DNA of 64,000 nucleotides from Ferdinandcohnia sp047246645. GTDB lineage: Bacteria; Bacillota; Bacilli; Bacillales; Bacillaceae_L. Shown piece after piece: positions 1-8,466 of this stretch (positions within the stretch are counted from its first letter, which is position 1; each line of letters opens with the position of its first letter). The position numbers and the translations under genes are program-made. Under the pieces are notes generated by a model that saw only the letters and a program-made list of their open reading frames with translations, made no database searches and had not been told where the DNA came from. The DNA lies in contig NZ_JBFOKR010000015.1 in the NCBI RefSeq assembly GCF_047246645.1, forward strand, positions 1-64,000. The letters are read 5' to 3'.

Positions 1-461
1 CGTGCAGTACAGGAATCATCTTTTACAGGTAGCCTAGGCCTTTTTTTAAAATGTCCTTTACAGAGGGTACACTTTAATCCAGGTACACTCATTACATCTC
101 TTTTATTTATATCACTAGCCGTTTCTATACCATAGGATTGTAATACAGCTTTTCTACTAGGGCCAATACTATCAATTTGACTAGATTGTATATAGTGTCT
201 ATCCAGGTATTCAATTAATTGTCTGTTCCTGAGATTTTTTTCTAGGTCTCTTATTTTATTTGCTTTTAACTGAGGAATTTGTTCGTACTGTTGTTTTAAT
301 TCTACTAACTCTGAATATTTCTTATGAAACCTTGTAGGTGTTGCTTCATTATCCCATTGATTCTTAATACTTCCTAATTGGTTTTTCAATCTATCATTAA
401 TTTTACGGTGCCTGTCACACCCCGAAAAATCTTGTTTCGCAAAGTTGTTCCACAAGAACAT
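1..461 (-). CDS. Helix-hairpin-helix domain protein, C-terminal part, cut by window edge
   Basis: Reading the minus strand from an ATG at 461, the frame stays open to base 1, so the gene runs off the window and its stop is not seen. The middle is charged and helical (coiled-coil-like), followed by a clear HhH DNA-binding motif, SIGPSRKAVLQSYGIETA, then VPGLK and a short Cys-containing tail. This arrangement resembles the C-terminal region of HhH proteins that often carry a kinase domain further upstream; here nothing upstream of 461 continues it. There is no convincing ribosome binding site before the ATG, and a REP-like sequence lies inside the reading frame at 408-435. I think it is a 5'-truncated remnant, but the HhH assignment itself is solid. 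Confidence 0.5.
   Translation of the reverse strand, partial: MFLWNNFAKQDFSGCDRHRKINDRLKNQLGSIKNQWDNEATPTRFHKKYSELVELKQQYEQIPQLKANKIRDLEKNLRNRQLIEYLDRHYIQSSQIDSIGPSRKAVLQSYGIETASDINKRDVMSVPGLKCTLCKGHFKKRPRLPVKDDSCTA
408..435. repeat. REP-like element, GGTGCCTGTCAC family, single arm
   Basis: GGTGCCTGTCACACCCCGAA followed by AAATCTTG. The same word order (GGTGCC..., CACCC/CCC, GAAA, TCTTG) recurs at 3171-3195, and a paired version forms a hairpin at 970-1020. Short palindromic repeats of this kind in Bacillaceae are typically spread by REP-associated tyrosine transposases; that link is inferred. Confidence 0.5.
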
Positions 462-472
462 TTATAGATTGT

Positions 473-508
473 AAAAAGAGCCGAATCCTCAAAGAATACG
501 ACTTTTTT
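473..508. terminator. Possible bidirectional terminator hairpin
   Basis: An A-run, an imperfect stem built from GAGCCGAATCC and GAATACGACTT, then a T-run. It lies between the nuclease fragment (615-958) and the HhH ORF, both on the minus strand. The stem has G-U pairs and mismatches, so it is weak. Confidence 0.35.
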
Positions 509-614
509 ATGTTAAATATTGCTGAGCAACACACTCCGCATGGATCGAGTTCAATTTAGATAACAGCTATGTAGCAACATTGTGAGTAATTGTATGTTAT
601 TTGGTTAGAATAAA

Positions 615-958
615 TCAACTATTTATCCATTCTTGAATTTTACTCTCTATCAATGTTGCATCCAAACTGCCGTCTAATCCATCCTCTGTGATTATCAAGT
701 TTCCAAGAGTTTATGAAATACCCACACTTTCATAATTTGCTCTTTTCTCGTCCCAATGGTTTTTATATGATTTATTCCTTAGCATTCCAAGATGCTCTAA
801 ATACGCAGTTTTGCCTTTGTAGCGTAAAGTAAGATCAGGAATATAGGTTTTACCAAGAACTTCTAATGATTCTTCATAGAAATACTCGATATTCATTTTA
901 TCTAGTATGTTAGCCACAATTACTTCGGACTTTGACCTTACCATTTCACCACGAATCG
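615..958 (-). pseudogene. PD-(D/E)xK nuclease-domain fragment with internal ochre stop
   Basis: The reading frame starts abruptly beside the REP hairpin and gives GEMVRSKSEVIVANIL, then IPDLTLRYKGKTAYLEHLGM, the signature of a PD-(D/E)xK nuclease domain (PD...E) usually found at the C-terminus of larger helicase/nuclease proteins. A TAA codon at 711-713 interrupts it after NYESVGIS; the same frame then continues TLGNLIITEDGLDGSLDATL to a TGA at 615-617, which looks like the family's genuine C-terminal end. The gene therefore lacks its N-terminal part and carries a nonsense codon. It is a dead remnant of a larger defence or repair gene. Confidence 0.7.
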
Positions 959-969
959 TTTAAAAGTAA

Positions 970-1020
970 GGTGCCTGTCACTTCTCGAATTTTATCGAGT
1001 TTATAGGAGTGACAGGCACA
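970..1020. repeat. REP-like hairpin, doubles as terminator
   Basis: Outer arms GTGCCTGTCACT (971-982) and AGTGACAGGCAC (1008-1019) are perfect inverse complements. Nested inside is a second stem, CTCGA...TCGAG. It stands directly between the truncated nuclease fragment and the stop of the GmrSD-like gene, so it may act as that gene's terminator and marks a rearrangement junction. Confidence 0.75.
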
Positions 1021-1070
1021 CTTTTTTATCTTTGCCTCACAATTGTCGAAACAATTTTTTTTACATGCAG

Positions 1071-2867
1071 TTATAACGAAAAGTAAAAGTTTTTAATCTT
1101 CTCCGCCATCATAGTCCTTCTTTTCTCAAGAAACTCTTCATAATTCGAAAAATCCATTTTAAATAATTCTTCTGGTATACAGTTTTCCTTAAGATTTTCT
1201 TTTAAATCTTTAATATTTGTTATTTCACCGTACTTAGTTGTGCCAGTTTGACATTGCCCCAATACTGCCTCCATATAAATATTAGGGGATTGGTCTTTAA
1301 TTGCAATATTAATTTCTTGTTGAGTGTAAGTGTAATTAGCTATCTGATTATATTGTCCACGATTATTATAACCGTTTCGTTGGAGATATTTTTTGGGGAA
1401 GATATGATGAATATCTCCCCTTTCTTCTATTAAATGTCTAACTTCAACTTCTTTGGATAAAAAGCCTTTATCACTACTTTTAACTTGTGCCATTAAATAT
1501 AAATGAAAATAAGGACTACTAGCGACTGAAGTATTTAAACGTGTTACTAAGATGTTATTCCAGAAGGCATCAGAAAGCTCGCCATCCTCGGTATTTTTAA
1601 CATAGACCTCAGGATCTACTGCATTATTAAAACGTCGAACATCAAACTCGAACATCGACTCTGGAGATCCCGAATATCTCCCTGTTAGCATTGACAAAAC
1701 TAACCATTTTCTCACTGTTCTACTGATTTTAGCTTGGTCAACCTTTTTATCACGCAGTAATAGATATAAAACGTAACCAAAATTTAATGTATTCTGTGAA
1801 CGAATAAGACTCTTACTTATTATACCTGCTGACTTTACAATCATAAGGTATCTTTTAAAGTTTGTTTCATTAATAAAAGCTAACACGCCATCTTCTAATG
1901 TTTTATATGAATCTTCTGCAATTTCTTCCTTGTATTCTCTTGTTTCAAAGTTTCTACCCGATAGTAAGCTAACAAGATTAGATAGTTTACCTCTATAAAA
2001 CTTGAACGTAAAGGCTACTCTTAGTAAATCAGAATAGTCTGGTATGTAAAGAGAGTCCGTATGGTCTTTTATCCATTTAATCTTATTAAAATAGTCAGTT
2101 GAAGAGAATTCAGTATCATTAGTTTGAATAGATGAAAAATCCGCGGGATTTTTCGCCAAATGACAGAAGTAATCAATCACTTTTCTTATTACAACACCAT
2201 TATAAGTTTGATTAACAGCAATTTTGGACATCGCAAAATCTGCTTGACTGAGAACTACCCCTTGTGAATTAATACGGATGAAAATTTCTGTTACAGTTTC
2301 TATATCTAGTTCATGTGAAAGTTCAATAATACCTATATTACTGTATCGGATATTCAGTAAATTATTTATTACTTGTCCAATTGCACTTTGATCAGCAATT
2401 CCGTTATTTTGACAGTATGTTCCTACAAAACCAAATAGATCAAATTCTTTTTTGAAGAAACTCGAAATATCACTAATCCACTCTGAATCTTTTTGTATGG
2501 CAGGATTTGAAACCTCAAACTTTTCTTCCTTAGGATTAAATGCAATCTTTATTCTTTTTTTCTTATAATCTGCCCCTATTACCTGTTCACCAAGTAATGC
2601 TGCTGTCATTGCCGTAATTCTCTGTTGTCCATCTATTAAGATCTTCTTTCCTAATGCCTTAGTACCATCTTTTAATTTTGTATCTGGATTTCTCCATGTA
2701 ATAATGTACCCTACTGGATAACCTTGATATAAAGAATCCATTAGGTCCCTTACCTTACTATTATCCCAAACAAATGGCCGTTGTATCTCTGGTATTGCTA
2801 TTTCTTCCGCTTTAATCCAACCTAAAATCGTATCAATTGAGTTATTATTAACAACATACTTTGCCAC
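1071..2867 (-). CDS. GmrSD-like DUF262/DUF1524 type IV restriction enzyme
   Basis: Single-chain 598-residue protein. The N-terminal DUF262 (ParB/Srx-like NTPase) domain shows IPEIQRPFVW near residue 26 and the diagnostic IDGQQRITAM near residue 80; the C-terminal DUF1524 part carries the His-Me/HNH nuclease motif HHIFPKKYL near residue 487. In the GmrSD family GmrS-like DUF262 binds nucleotide and GmrD-like DUF1524 cleaves modified phage DNA. Starts at a GTG behind GGGAGG. It stands alone on the minus strand, about 900 bp downstream of the Zorya operon, and is plainly part of the defence island. Many DUF262/DUF1524 fusions have unproven targets, so specificity for modified cytosine is not claimed. 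Confidence 0.85.
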   Translation of the reverse strand: MAKYVVNNNSIDTILGWIKAEEIAIPEIQRPFVWDNSKVRDLMDSLYQGYPVGYIITWRNPDTKLKDGTKALGKKILIDGQQRITAMTAALLGEQVIGADYKKKRIKIAFNPKEEKFEVSNPAIQKDSEWISDISSFFKKEFDLFGFVGTYCQNNGIADQSAIGQVINNLLNIRYSNIGIIELSHELDIETVTEIFIRINSQGVVLSQADFAMSKIAVNQTYNGVVIRKVIDYFCHLAKNPADFSSIQTNDTEFSSTDYFNKIKWIKDHTDSLYIPDYSDLLRVAFTFKFYRGKLSNLVSLLSGRNFETREYKEEIAEDSYKTLEDGVLAFINETNFKRYLMIVKSAGIISKSLIRSQNTLNFGYVLYLLLRDKKVDQAKISRTVRKWLVLSMLTGRYSGSPESMFEFDVRRFNNAVDPEVYVKNTEDGELSDAFWNNILVTRLNTSVASSPYFHLYLMAQVKSSDKGFLSKEVEVRHLIEERGDIHHIFPKKYLQRNGYNNRGQYNQIANYTYTQQEINIAIKDQSPNIYMEAVLGQCQTGTTKYGEITNIKDLKENLKENCIPEELFKMDFSNYEEFLEKRRTMMAEKIKNFYFSL

Positions 2868-3170
2868 TTTTATCCTCCCAATTTATCTGTATATTTAAGT
2901 TCTTCCTTATTATGGATATATATAGTTTAACATAGAGAAAATATAGGAGAAAGTTAAGTTATTGATGTAATGAACTATGAGGTAAACAACGGGACAGTTT
3001 TTGTTTTTTATTATTTTCAATTCGCTAAAGTTTATTAAAGATAAAATAAATGAATTCTAATGTTATACTTACCAAGATAAAATGGCAAGGACCAATTTAG
3101 TGGTTCTTGCCATTCTTACAACACAACTTATTAATCCCCAGCTTTTCAAAAACCATTTGCTAATATTTAG

Positions 3171-3195
3171 GGTGCCTCACCACCCGGAAATTCTT
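3171..3195. repeat. REP-like element, second single-arm copy
   Basis: GGTGCCTCACCACCCGGAAA followed by TTCTTG, colinear with the copy at 408-435 apart from a few substitutions and a small indel. Confidence 0.5.
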
Positions 3196-3204
3196 GTTGT
3201 CATG

Positions 3205-3239
3205 GAGAGTCCAACTATTTTTGTTTGGGACTCTCTTTT
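3205..3239 (+). terminator. Rho-independent terminator, plus strand
   Basis: GAGAGTCC and GGACTCTC arms around a T-rich loop, followed by TTTT on the plus strand. No plus-strand gene precedes it, so it may serve an unrecognised short transcript or be part of the REP-like unit. Confidence 0.5.
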
Positions 3240-3292
3240 GTGTGGTATTTTTCAACTTATTAGAGATTTTCAATAGTATTCATAGGATAGTA

Positions 3293-3562
3293 CTAATCAA
3301 CTTTTATATCAATACTTGAAACATCCATTTGTATTGAACTGATATCCGACCTGATATCACTTAAACTACTATCAATAGTTTCAACATCAAGTTTTATTGA
3401 GTGGACATAAGTATCAATTGAACTAACACTTGAATCTATTGTACCAACGTCTAGTCGTATAGTTGAGAGTGAACTCTCGATAGTATCTACTCTGTCATTC
3501 AGGTTTTTCATTTCTTCTAATATATCACTTAAAACGTCAACTACATCCTGTAAATCAGCCAC
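3293..3562 (-). CDS. Small coiled-coil protein downstream of Zorya
   Basis: 89 residues, GTG start behind the very strong site GGAGGTGATTAA. Nearly all of it is built from about five repeats of a 12-14 residue unit of the type DVxTIDSSLSSI, giving hydrophobic residues at regular spacing and a strongly acidic, Ser/Asp/Ile-rich coiled coil. No membrane segment and no known catalytic motif. It is transcribed in the same direction as zorABCD and begins 226 bp after zorD stops, so it may be a late accessory of the same locus. I do not recognise the family; short repetitive t-SNARE-like or phage-tail-like coiled coils look similar. Confidence 0.6.
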   Translation of the reverse strand: MADLQDVVDVLSDILEEMKNLNDRVDTIESSLSTIRLDVGTIDSSVSSIDTYVHSIKLDVETIDSSLSDIRSDISSIQMDVSSIDIKVD

Positions 3563-3788
3563 TTAATCACCTCCTTTTTTACTATTTTTTAATTGGAATA
3601 CTAAAAAATAATAATAACTGCTAGGTGTTTTTCATAATATTATAGCCCTTTTATTAAAAGGAAGATCACTAATGCTAATACTAATTTTCAAGTGTTTTGT
3701 TTTTTTCTGTTTGATAATTGTCTCCTAGAAAACTTGGAGACTGTTCTATTGTTAACTTTACATGCTTCTTTAGTGTAATGTTCACCAT

Positions 3789-6554
3789 TTAATATTTACT
3801 ACTTTGTAATTCCTTAAGTAGTTCATCATTACAATCTAACAGTCTACTTGGTACAATTACTTTTTCTGCAAGGTTTTCTTTTTCTCTTAATAGTTTATCA
3901 AGTATCTGCTCCATAGTCCTTCCTGCTTTCGAATTAACGATAGGAAAGTAGACTTTTACATCTTTCTTTTGACCTATCCGATATGCCCGGTCTGTTGACT
4001 GGTTTTCTACAGCAGGATTCCACCATCTAGTGTAATGGATGACATGATTTGCTCCAGTTATTGTTAGCCCCACTCCCGCAGCTTTTGGAGAAAGGATCAT
4101 AACATTAAATCCACTTGAATTATTAAAAAGATTTACTTTATCCTGTCTTAAAGATGTTTCACCATTAATTATTTCCGGAATTATATTAAATTCTCGCATA
4201 ATAGTATTTCTTAATATTACTTGCATTTTTTTATAATCGGTGAAGATTAAGACTTTCTCATTGTTTTTCTTAACATTCTTTATTATTTTCAGGGTTTCCA
4301 ACAGTTTTGGTACACTCGAAATAGGTAACTGATCATATGAAGAATTAAACAGGGCTGGGTGTGAACAAACTTGTCTTAAAGCATGGATTGCTTGAAGCCC
4401 ATTCAAATTCTTATTTACAACTTTTTCAATTATACTTCTATAAAGCACCTCTTGTTCAGGTCCTAGTGGAACTTCAAGAGTTATTTTCTCTTTCTTTGGA
4501 AGTACATCTGATAGATGTTCTAATTTTGTTCGTCTCTTATAGATAGGTTGTATTTTTGACAATAATGAATCCTCAATTGTTTCAATTACAGATGTGTCGT
4601 CGTTCTTAGAAAGTGGGGTTTCGTAGGTTTCCCGAAAATATTTTAAACTTCCTAACAATCCTGGTTGAACATAATCGATAATAGACCAAAGTTCAGAAAG
4701 CCCGTTTTCCACTGGAGTACCAGTCAAGGCTAGCCTAAATTTACTTTTAAGTGCTTTTACAACGGTTGCTGTAGCTGTAGAAGCATTTTTTATCTTCTGA
4801 GCTTCATCACAAATTGTAACGGTCCAATCAATTTTTCCTAATAAAAGCTGGTCTCTAACTAAAGTATCATAACTAACTAAAACAACATCAAACTGTTCAA
4901 TATATTTTTTTTCTTTTAATCTCGTGCTTCCTTGGTGAATATATATATCTTTTGCCAAAATTTGTGGACAAAATTTTAATAGTTCAGCTTTCCAATTTTC
5001 TAACAAACTTAAAGGTGCAATAATTAAGCTTGGCATGATTTTCCCTATTGCTTTTAAATGGCTAAGGAACGCTATGACCTGAACTGTTTTTCCTAAGCCC
5101 ATATCGTCAGCTAATAAACCACCCATATTACGGAAGTCTAATAACTTTAACCAACGAAAACCCTCTGTTTGATATGGGAATAAATCAGCTTTAAAGGATG
5201 AAGGTGGCGGATCTAATATTCCGTTATCTTCAATTGCTTGTCTAACTTCAATTAAAGGTTGGTTGAACTCTACTTGGTCTAAGTTTGTAAATATTTCAAG
5301 TACATATGGAAGACTGGTTGGATCTAATTCTTTTTTATTATTTAGTTGCTTACTAATCAATTCTCCAGCATTTATAAATTCTGTAGCATTATCAGGTATC
5401 TCTATCCAAATTCCATCATCCGTGAGAACATGTGACTCATTTGTTTCTTTGGCCCTTTTTACTAAATCACTAAAATAATCCATATCAAGCGTATTTTCAT
5501 CTGAGTCAGGGTTTAACTTATCAATTGATTTGGCTCCATATTCAAACTCAAACCACCCACGCTCATTTTGATTACCGTGTATATAAGGCTGTGTCTTATA
5601 AACTCTAATGCCTAGGTTTTTTACTCTCTCTCCGAACTCCTCCAAATTAATAGGAATAGATTCTGGAATAAATGCAGCTGGATTTTCAACAAACCTAGGG
5701 ACATTACTACCTTGAATTGGTTTAATTTCCTTGATATCTTTACTTTTGCTTAAAGCATCTCGAGAAACTAGAACTCTATTCCTGGCTTCTTTGCCAGTTA
5801 CAGAATAAATACTAGATGTTTTACTTAGTTCATCGAGAGTAGATTGTAAGTTTGGGTCATCACTTTTATACTTAGGGAAAAGTGAAACAGTTTTTTGATC
5901 ACTTAGTATTGCATCAATTTCAACATCATCAATAAAGGAATAGTTTTCCCTATCGACATACGAAGATAAGCTAGCATTAGCATCTTTTGCAAGTTGTTTT
6001 ACTTCTGCGAAATAACGCAGATTTTCTTCAGTCGAGGAAGAAACTGGTGGATTCTCAATAGCATTAATTAATAAATAAGTTTCTTTTGGTAGTAAAATAA
6101 CTTCATCACTTTCTGTTACATATAGTGGCCCAAAACGCTTTGAAAAGCGATTGATACGGCCATACTTCGGGTGAGTGACAATTGGATTAAATGCAAATTT
6201 TTGTGTTCCTACTATTCCCGTTGAGTCAAGTTCAACATTCACATCACTATCAGGTACTGGTAAAGATAGAACTGAACATATCTCATTATCTAACTCGTAC
6301 AACATTTGATAAGGTAATTCATAATCTTTAACCAAGTCTATGAAACCATCATTATATAACATTTCAAGCATTGCAATTTTATCATTATCATCGGAGTTAA
6401 GAACGGAAGCTATAGGTACTTGAGTAAGAGGAAACCGAATTTCTATTTCCCCGCTCTTTCCCTGAAGTATTATTTGGTAATGGATTGCACTGTTTCCAAA
6501 GTGTGACCTCAGAAACAACGATTCTACTTGAGTACGTTTAAAAAAAGAAACCAA
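3789..6554 (-). CDS. zorD: ZorD, SNF2-family helicase effector of Zorya
   Basis: 921 residues. The C-terminal half is a full SNF2/SWI2 helicase: YQTEGFRWL, Walker A DDMGLGKT near residue 485, DEAQ box near 583, LTGTPVENGLSELWS near 613, and the C-terminal RecA lobe with STDRAYRIGQKKDVKV near 856. The N-terminal half is not recognisable by eye. In type I Zorya, ZorD is the DNA-acting effector recruited when the ZorAB motor senses phage attack. TTG start after AAGGAGG, four bases behind the zorC stop, so the two are translationally linked. A lone SNF2 helicase would be possible, but the neighbours make ZorD near certain. Confidence 0.9.
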   Translation of the reverse strand: MVSFFKRTQVESLFLRSHFGNSAIHYQIILQGKSGEIEIRFPLTQVPIASVLNSDDNDKIAMLEMLYNDGFIDLVKDYELPYQMLYELDNEICSVLSLPVPDSDVNVELDSTGIVGTQKFAFNPIVTHPKYGRINRFSKRFGPLYVTESDEVILLPKETYLLINAIENPPVSSSTEENLRYFAEVKQLAKDANASLSSYVDRENYSFIDDVEIDAILSDQKTVSLFPKYKSDDPNLQSTLDELSKTSSIYSVTGKEARNRVLVSRDALSKSKDIKEIKPIQGSNVPRFVENPAAFIPESIPINLEEFGERVKNLGIRVYKTQPYIHGNQNERGWFEFEYGAKSIDKLNPDSDENTLDMDYFSDLVKRAKETNESHVLTDDGIWIEIPDNATEFINAGELISKQLNNKKELDPTSLPYVLEIFTNLDQVEFNQPLIEVRQAIEDNGILDPPPSSFKADLFPYQTEGFRWLKLLDFRNMGGLLADDMGLGKTVQVIAFLSHLKAIGKIMPSLIIAPLSLLENWKAELLKFCPQILAKDIYIHQGSTRLKEKKYIEQFDVVLVSYDTLVRDQLLLGKIDWTVTICDEAQKIKNASTATATVVKALKSKFRLALTGTPVENGLSELWSIIDYVQPGLLGSLKYFRETYETPLSKNDDTSVIETIEDSLLSKIQPIYKRRTKLEHLSDVLPKKEKITLEVPLGPEQEVLYRSIIEKVVNKNLNGLQAIHALRQVCSHPALFNSSYDQLPISSVPKLLETLKIIKNVKKNNEKVLIFTDYKKMQVILRNTIMREFNIIPEIINGETSLRQDKVNLFNNSSGFNVMILSPKAAGVGLTITGANHVIHYTRWWNPAVENQSTDRAYRIGQKKDVKVYFPIVNSKAGRTMEQILDKLLREKENLAEKVIVPSRLLDCNDELLKELQSSKY

Positions 6555-6558
6555 TTTC

Positions 6559-7728
6559 TTACCTCCTTAAAAGCCTATACATTAGTGAATGACCACGTTG
6601 TTCCCAATTGCCATTATAAATAATTCTATCGATATTAATACTTCGGTTTTTTAATTGGCTAACATTTTTTATCATTCTATTTTTTACCCTATAGGAGAAA
6701 TTTTCATTAAAGACATCTTTTTCGTATATATACGTTGCATTCCCAATTTCTCCAAATACTACTATAACTATATTCTTATAGTACATAACAAGTGTATTTA
6801 AAGACTTGAATGTATCATACTCTTCCGCATCATTTAAATATTGCTTCCAAAATTGAAATCTTTGATTATCTGAATTGTGAAAGAACTCCTGTAATTGTTT
6901 TAATTTTAACCAATTAAGAACTTTCTTTTTGTTAGATAGATCAATATCTTTCCAATAGCTGTTTGTTTCAATAGGGAAACCATATTCTCTAATTAGCCAA
7001 TTTAGAAATGGGGTGTGATATTCTTCTATCGACAATACTGATAGATATCGATTTAAAAATAGAGTTTTCTGATTTGAACTCATTAATTTAATTTCTGATA
7101 TTAGAAAGGTTGGTTCTTCCCTTAAAAAAGTTTTGCTCTGACCGCCTGCCCATACTTCGTCAATTAATAACCTTCTTAAAGGAGAATCCCATTTTAATTT
7201 CCAAGCATTCATAGTCTCTCTAATAGGTTTTGAAATTCTAATAAAAACCGATGCTAATTTTGAGAAGGAATCTTTAGTTAAAAAAACTTCTCCAAAAACT
7301 CGCTTCGCATCTTTAGGAAAAATGTCCTTATATTCATTCTCTGTATTGAATAAATTTAATAAAAGTGGCGTAAGCATAGAATTTTGAGGTTGGTTGTTAA
7401 AATGTCTCCAAAATATTCTGTAGATGTCTCGGTTGGCGACCTGTGAGAGTATAAAGGATATTTTATTTTGTATACTAATTTCATCTATGTTTACGTATTC
7501 CTCAGATAATACAAGGATTTCTCTTCGTCGTAGCTTTTTGGAAAAATCGATTAGTTGCTTCTCTGTATCTAGCTTGGAAATTAACTTTAATAGTTTCTCT
7601 AAAGTCCAATTCGCTAGCTCTCTTGTTATTAATTCATCTCTTGTTTCAATCAACTTTGAAAGTTCATTTTTCTTCTCTATTAACCTTATTGGTGTAAATT
7701 TAAATGGACGATCTAAGTATAATCTCAT
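6559..7728 (-). CDS. zorC: ZorC, EH-signature protein of Zorya
   Basis: 389 residues, mostly charged and helical, no membrane segment. Near the C-terminus are the paired marks of the EH-signature family: FGEIGNATYIYEK near residue 325 and a C-terminal GHSLMYRLLRR supplying the His. ZorC proteins of type I systems couple the ZorAB membrane motor to ZorD; its length is on the short side for the family as I recall it. Its ATG overlaps the zorB stop (ATGA), and zorD follows after four bases, so the order ZorA-B-C-D is intact and co-translated. Confidence 0.82.
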   Translation of the reverse strand: MRLYLDRPFKFTPIRLIEKKNELSKLIETRDELITRELANWTLEKLLKLISKLDTEKQLIDFSKKLRRREILVLSEEYVNIDEISIQNKISFILSQVANRDIYRIFWRHFNNQPQNSMLTPLLLNLFNTENEYKDIFPKDAKRVFGEVFLTKDSFSKLASVFIRISKPIRETMNAWKLKWDSPLRRLLIDEVWAGGQSKTFLREEPTFLISEIKLMSSNQKTLFLNRYLSVLSIEEYHTPFLNWLIREYGFPIETNSYWKDIDLSNKKKVLNWLKLKQLQEFFHNSDNQRFQFWKQYLNDAEEYDTFKSLNTLVMYYKNIVIVVFGEIGNATYIYEKDVFNENFSYRVKNRMIKNVSQLKNRSINIDRIIYNGNWEQRGHSLMYRLLRR

Positions 7729-8456
7729 TCAACTTTCACCAACTTCATTAGTTCTTGAATCATTTCGTCATCTTTTAAACGAAACTTAAATTCAACTCTT
7801 CTAGATTTATCTGGATTATAGTTATCTCCATCATAAACCGGTTGGCTGAAAGATCTACCATTTGCAGTTATGAAATTCTGCAATTCTGCTTTATTGTTTA
7901 GTAAAACCTTTTCACTAAACATTGCTTTTACCACTGAAAGTGCTCTTCTTTGTGAGAGATCTAAATTGTATATATAACTACCATTATTGTCAGTGTGCCC
8001 TTCAACAATTATTTGAGCAACGTACTCTTTATACGGTCCAGCAAGTAGAATTTCTATATATTTAGGAGCAAATTGATTTAACATATTATAGCCACTGTCC
8101 GACACTTCATCACTATTTGTGTCAAAGAATACTCCGCCCTGAAAGCTTATTGCTCCAGTTTGCGGGTCTATTTGCATAGTTAAATTAGAATCTTGAAACT
8201 CTTGGGTAAGAGCTTTAATAATTTCTGCTTTGACCCCTAAAATTTCTTGAATCTTTTGCTCCTTTACTTCAAGTTGTTCTTGATATTCATCAATAGAAGC
8301 TTCCTTCTCTTTTAGGTCGTTCCTATAATCAAAAATACTTACTGATAATAATAAAATAAATACTAATAATAACCCTGCCATTAAATCAGAATAAGACATC
8401 CAAAAGTCACCTGCTTGGTGATCCTGTTCGTATTTGGTTCGGAAGTTTTTTCTCAC
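7725..8456 (-). CDS. zorB: ZorB, MotB/OmpA-like stator subunit of Zorya
   Basis: 243 residues. One membrane helix (about 24-43) follows WMSYSDLMAGL; the Asp in YSD matches the proton-carrying Asp of MotB-type stators. A short coiled linker (50-80) leads to an OmpA-like peptidoglycan-binding domain with VEGHTDNNGSY near residue 150 and LDLSQRRALSVVKAM. ZorB anchors the proton-driven ZorA5B2 motor to the cell wall. GTG start preceded by AGGTGACA, ten bases after zorA stops. The protein ends in LKDDEMIQELMKLVKVE. Confidence 0.9.
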   Translation of the reverse strand: MRKNFRTKYEQDHQAGDFWMSYSDLMAGLLLVFILLLSVSIFDYRNDLKEKEASIDEYQEQLEVKEQKIQEILGVKAEIIKALTQEFQDSNLTMQIDPQTGAISFQGGVFFDTNSDEVSDSGYNMLNQFAPKYIEILLAGPYKEYVAQIIVEGHTDNNGSYIYNLDLSQRRALSVVKAMFSEKVLLNNKAELQNFITANGRSFSQPVYDGDNYNPDKSRRVEFKFRLKDDEMIQELMKLVKVE

Positions 8457-8466
8457 CTGTTGTCAC

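Larger units (their letters stand above)
2868..3292. other. Intergenic: REP-like copy and two hairpins, no gene
   Basis: Holds the promoter side of the GmrSD-like gene; a stem of AATGGCAAG and CTTGCCATT at 3081-3114; a REP-like copy at 3171-3195; and a terminator-like stem at 3205-3239. No reading frame here looks coding. Confidence 0.6.

Noticed and set aside
3082..3276. 64-codon plus-strand frame
   Set aside because: Starts within a hairpin and covers a REP-like element and a terminator; not coding.
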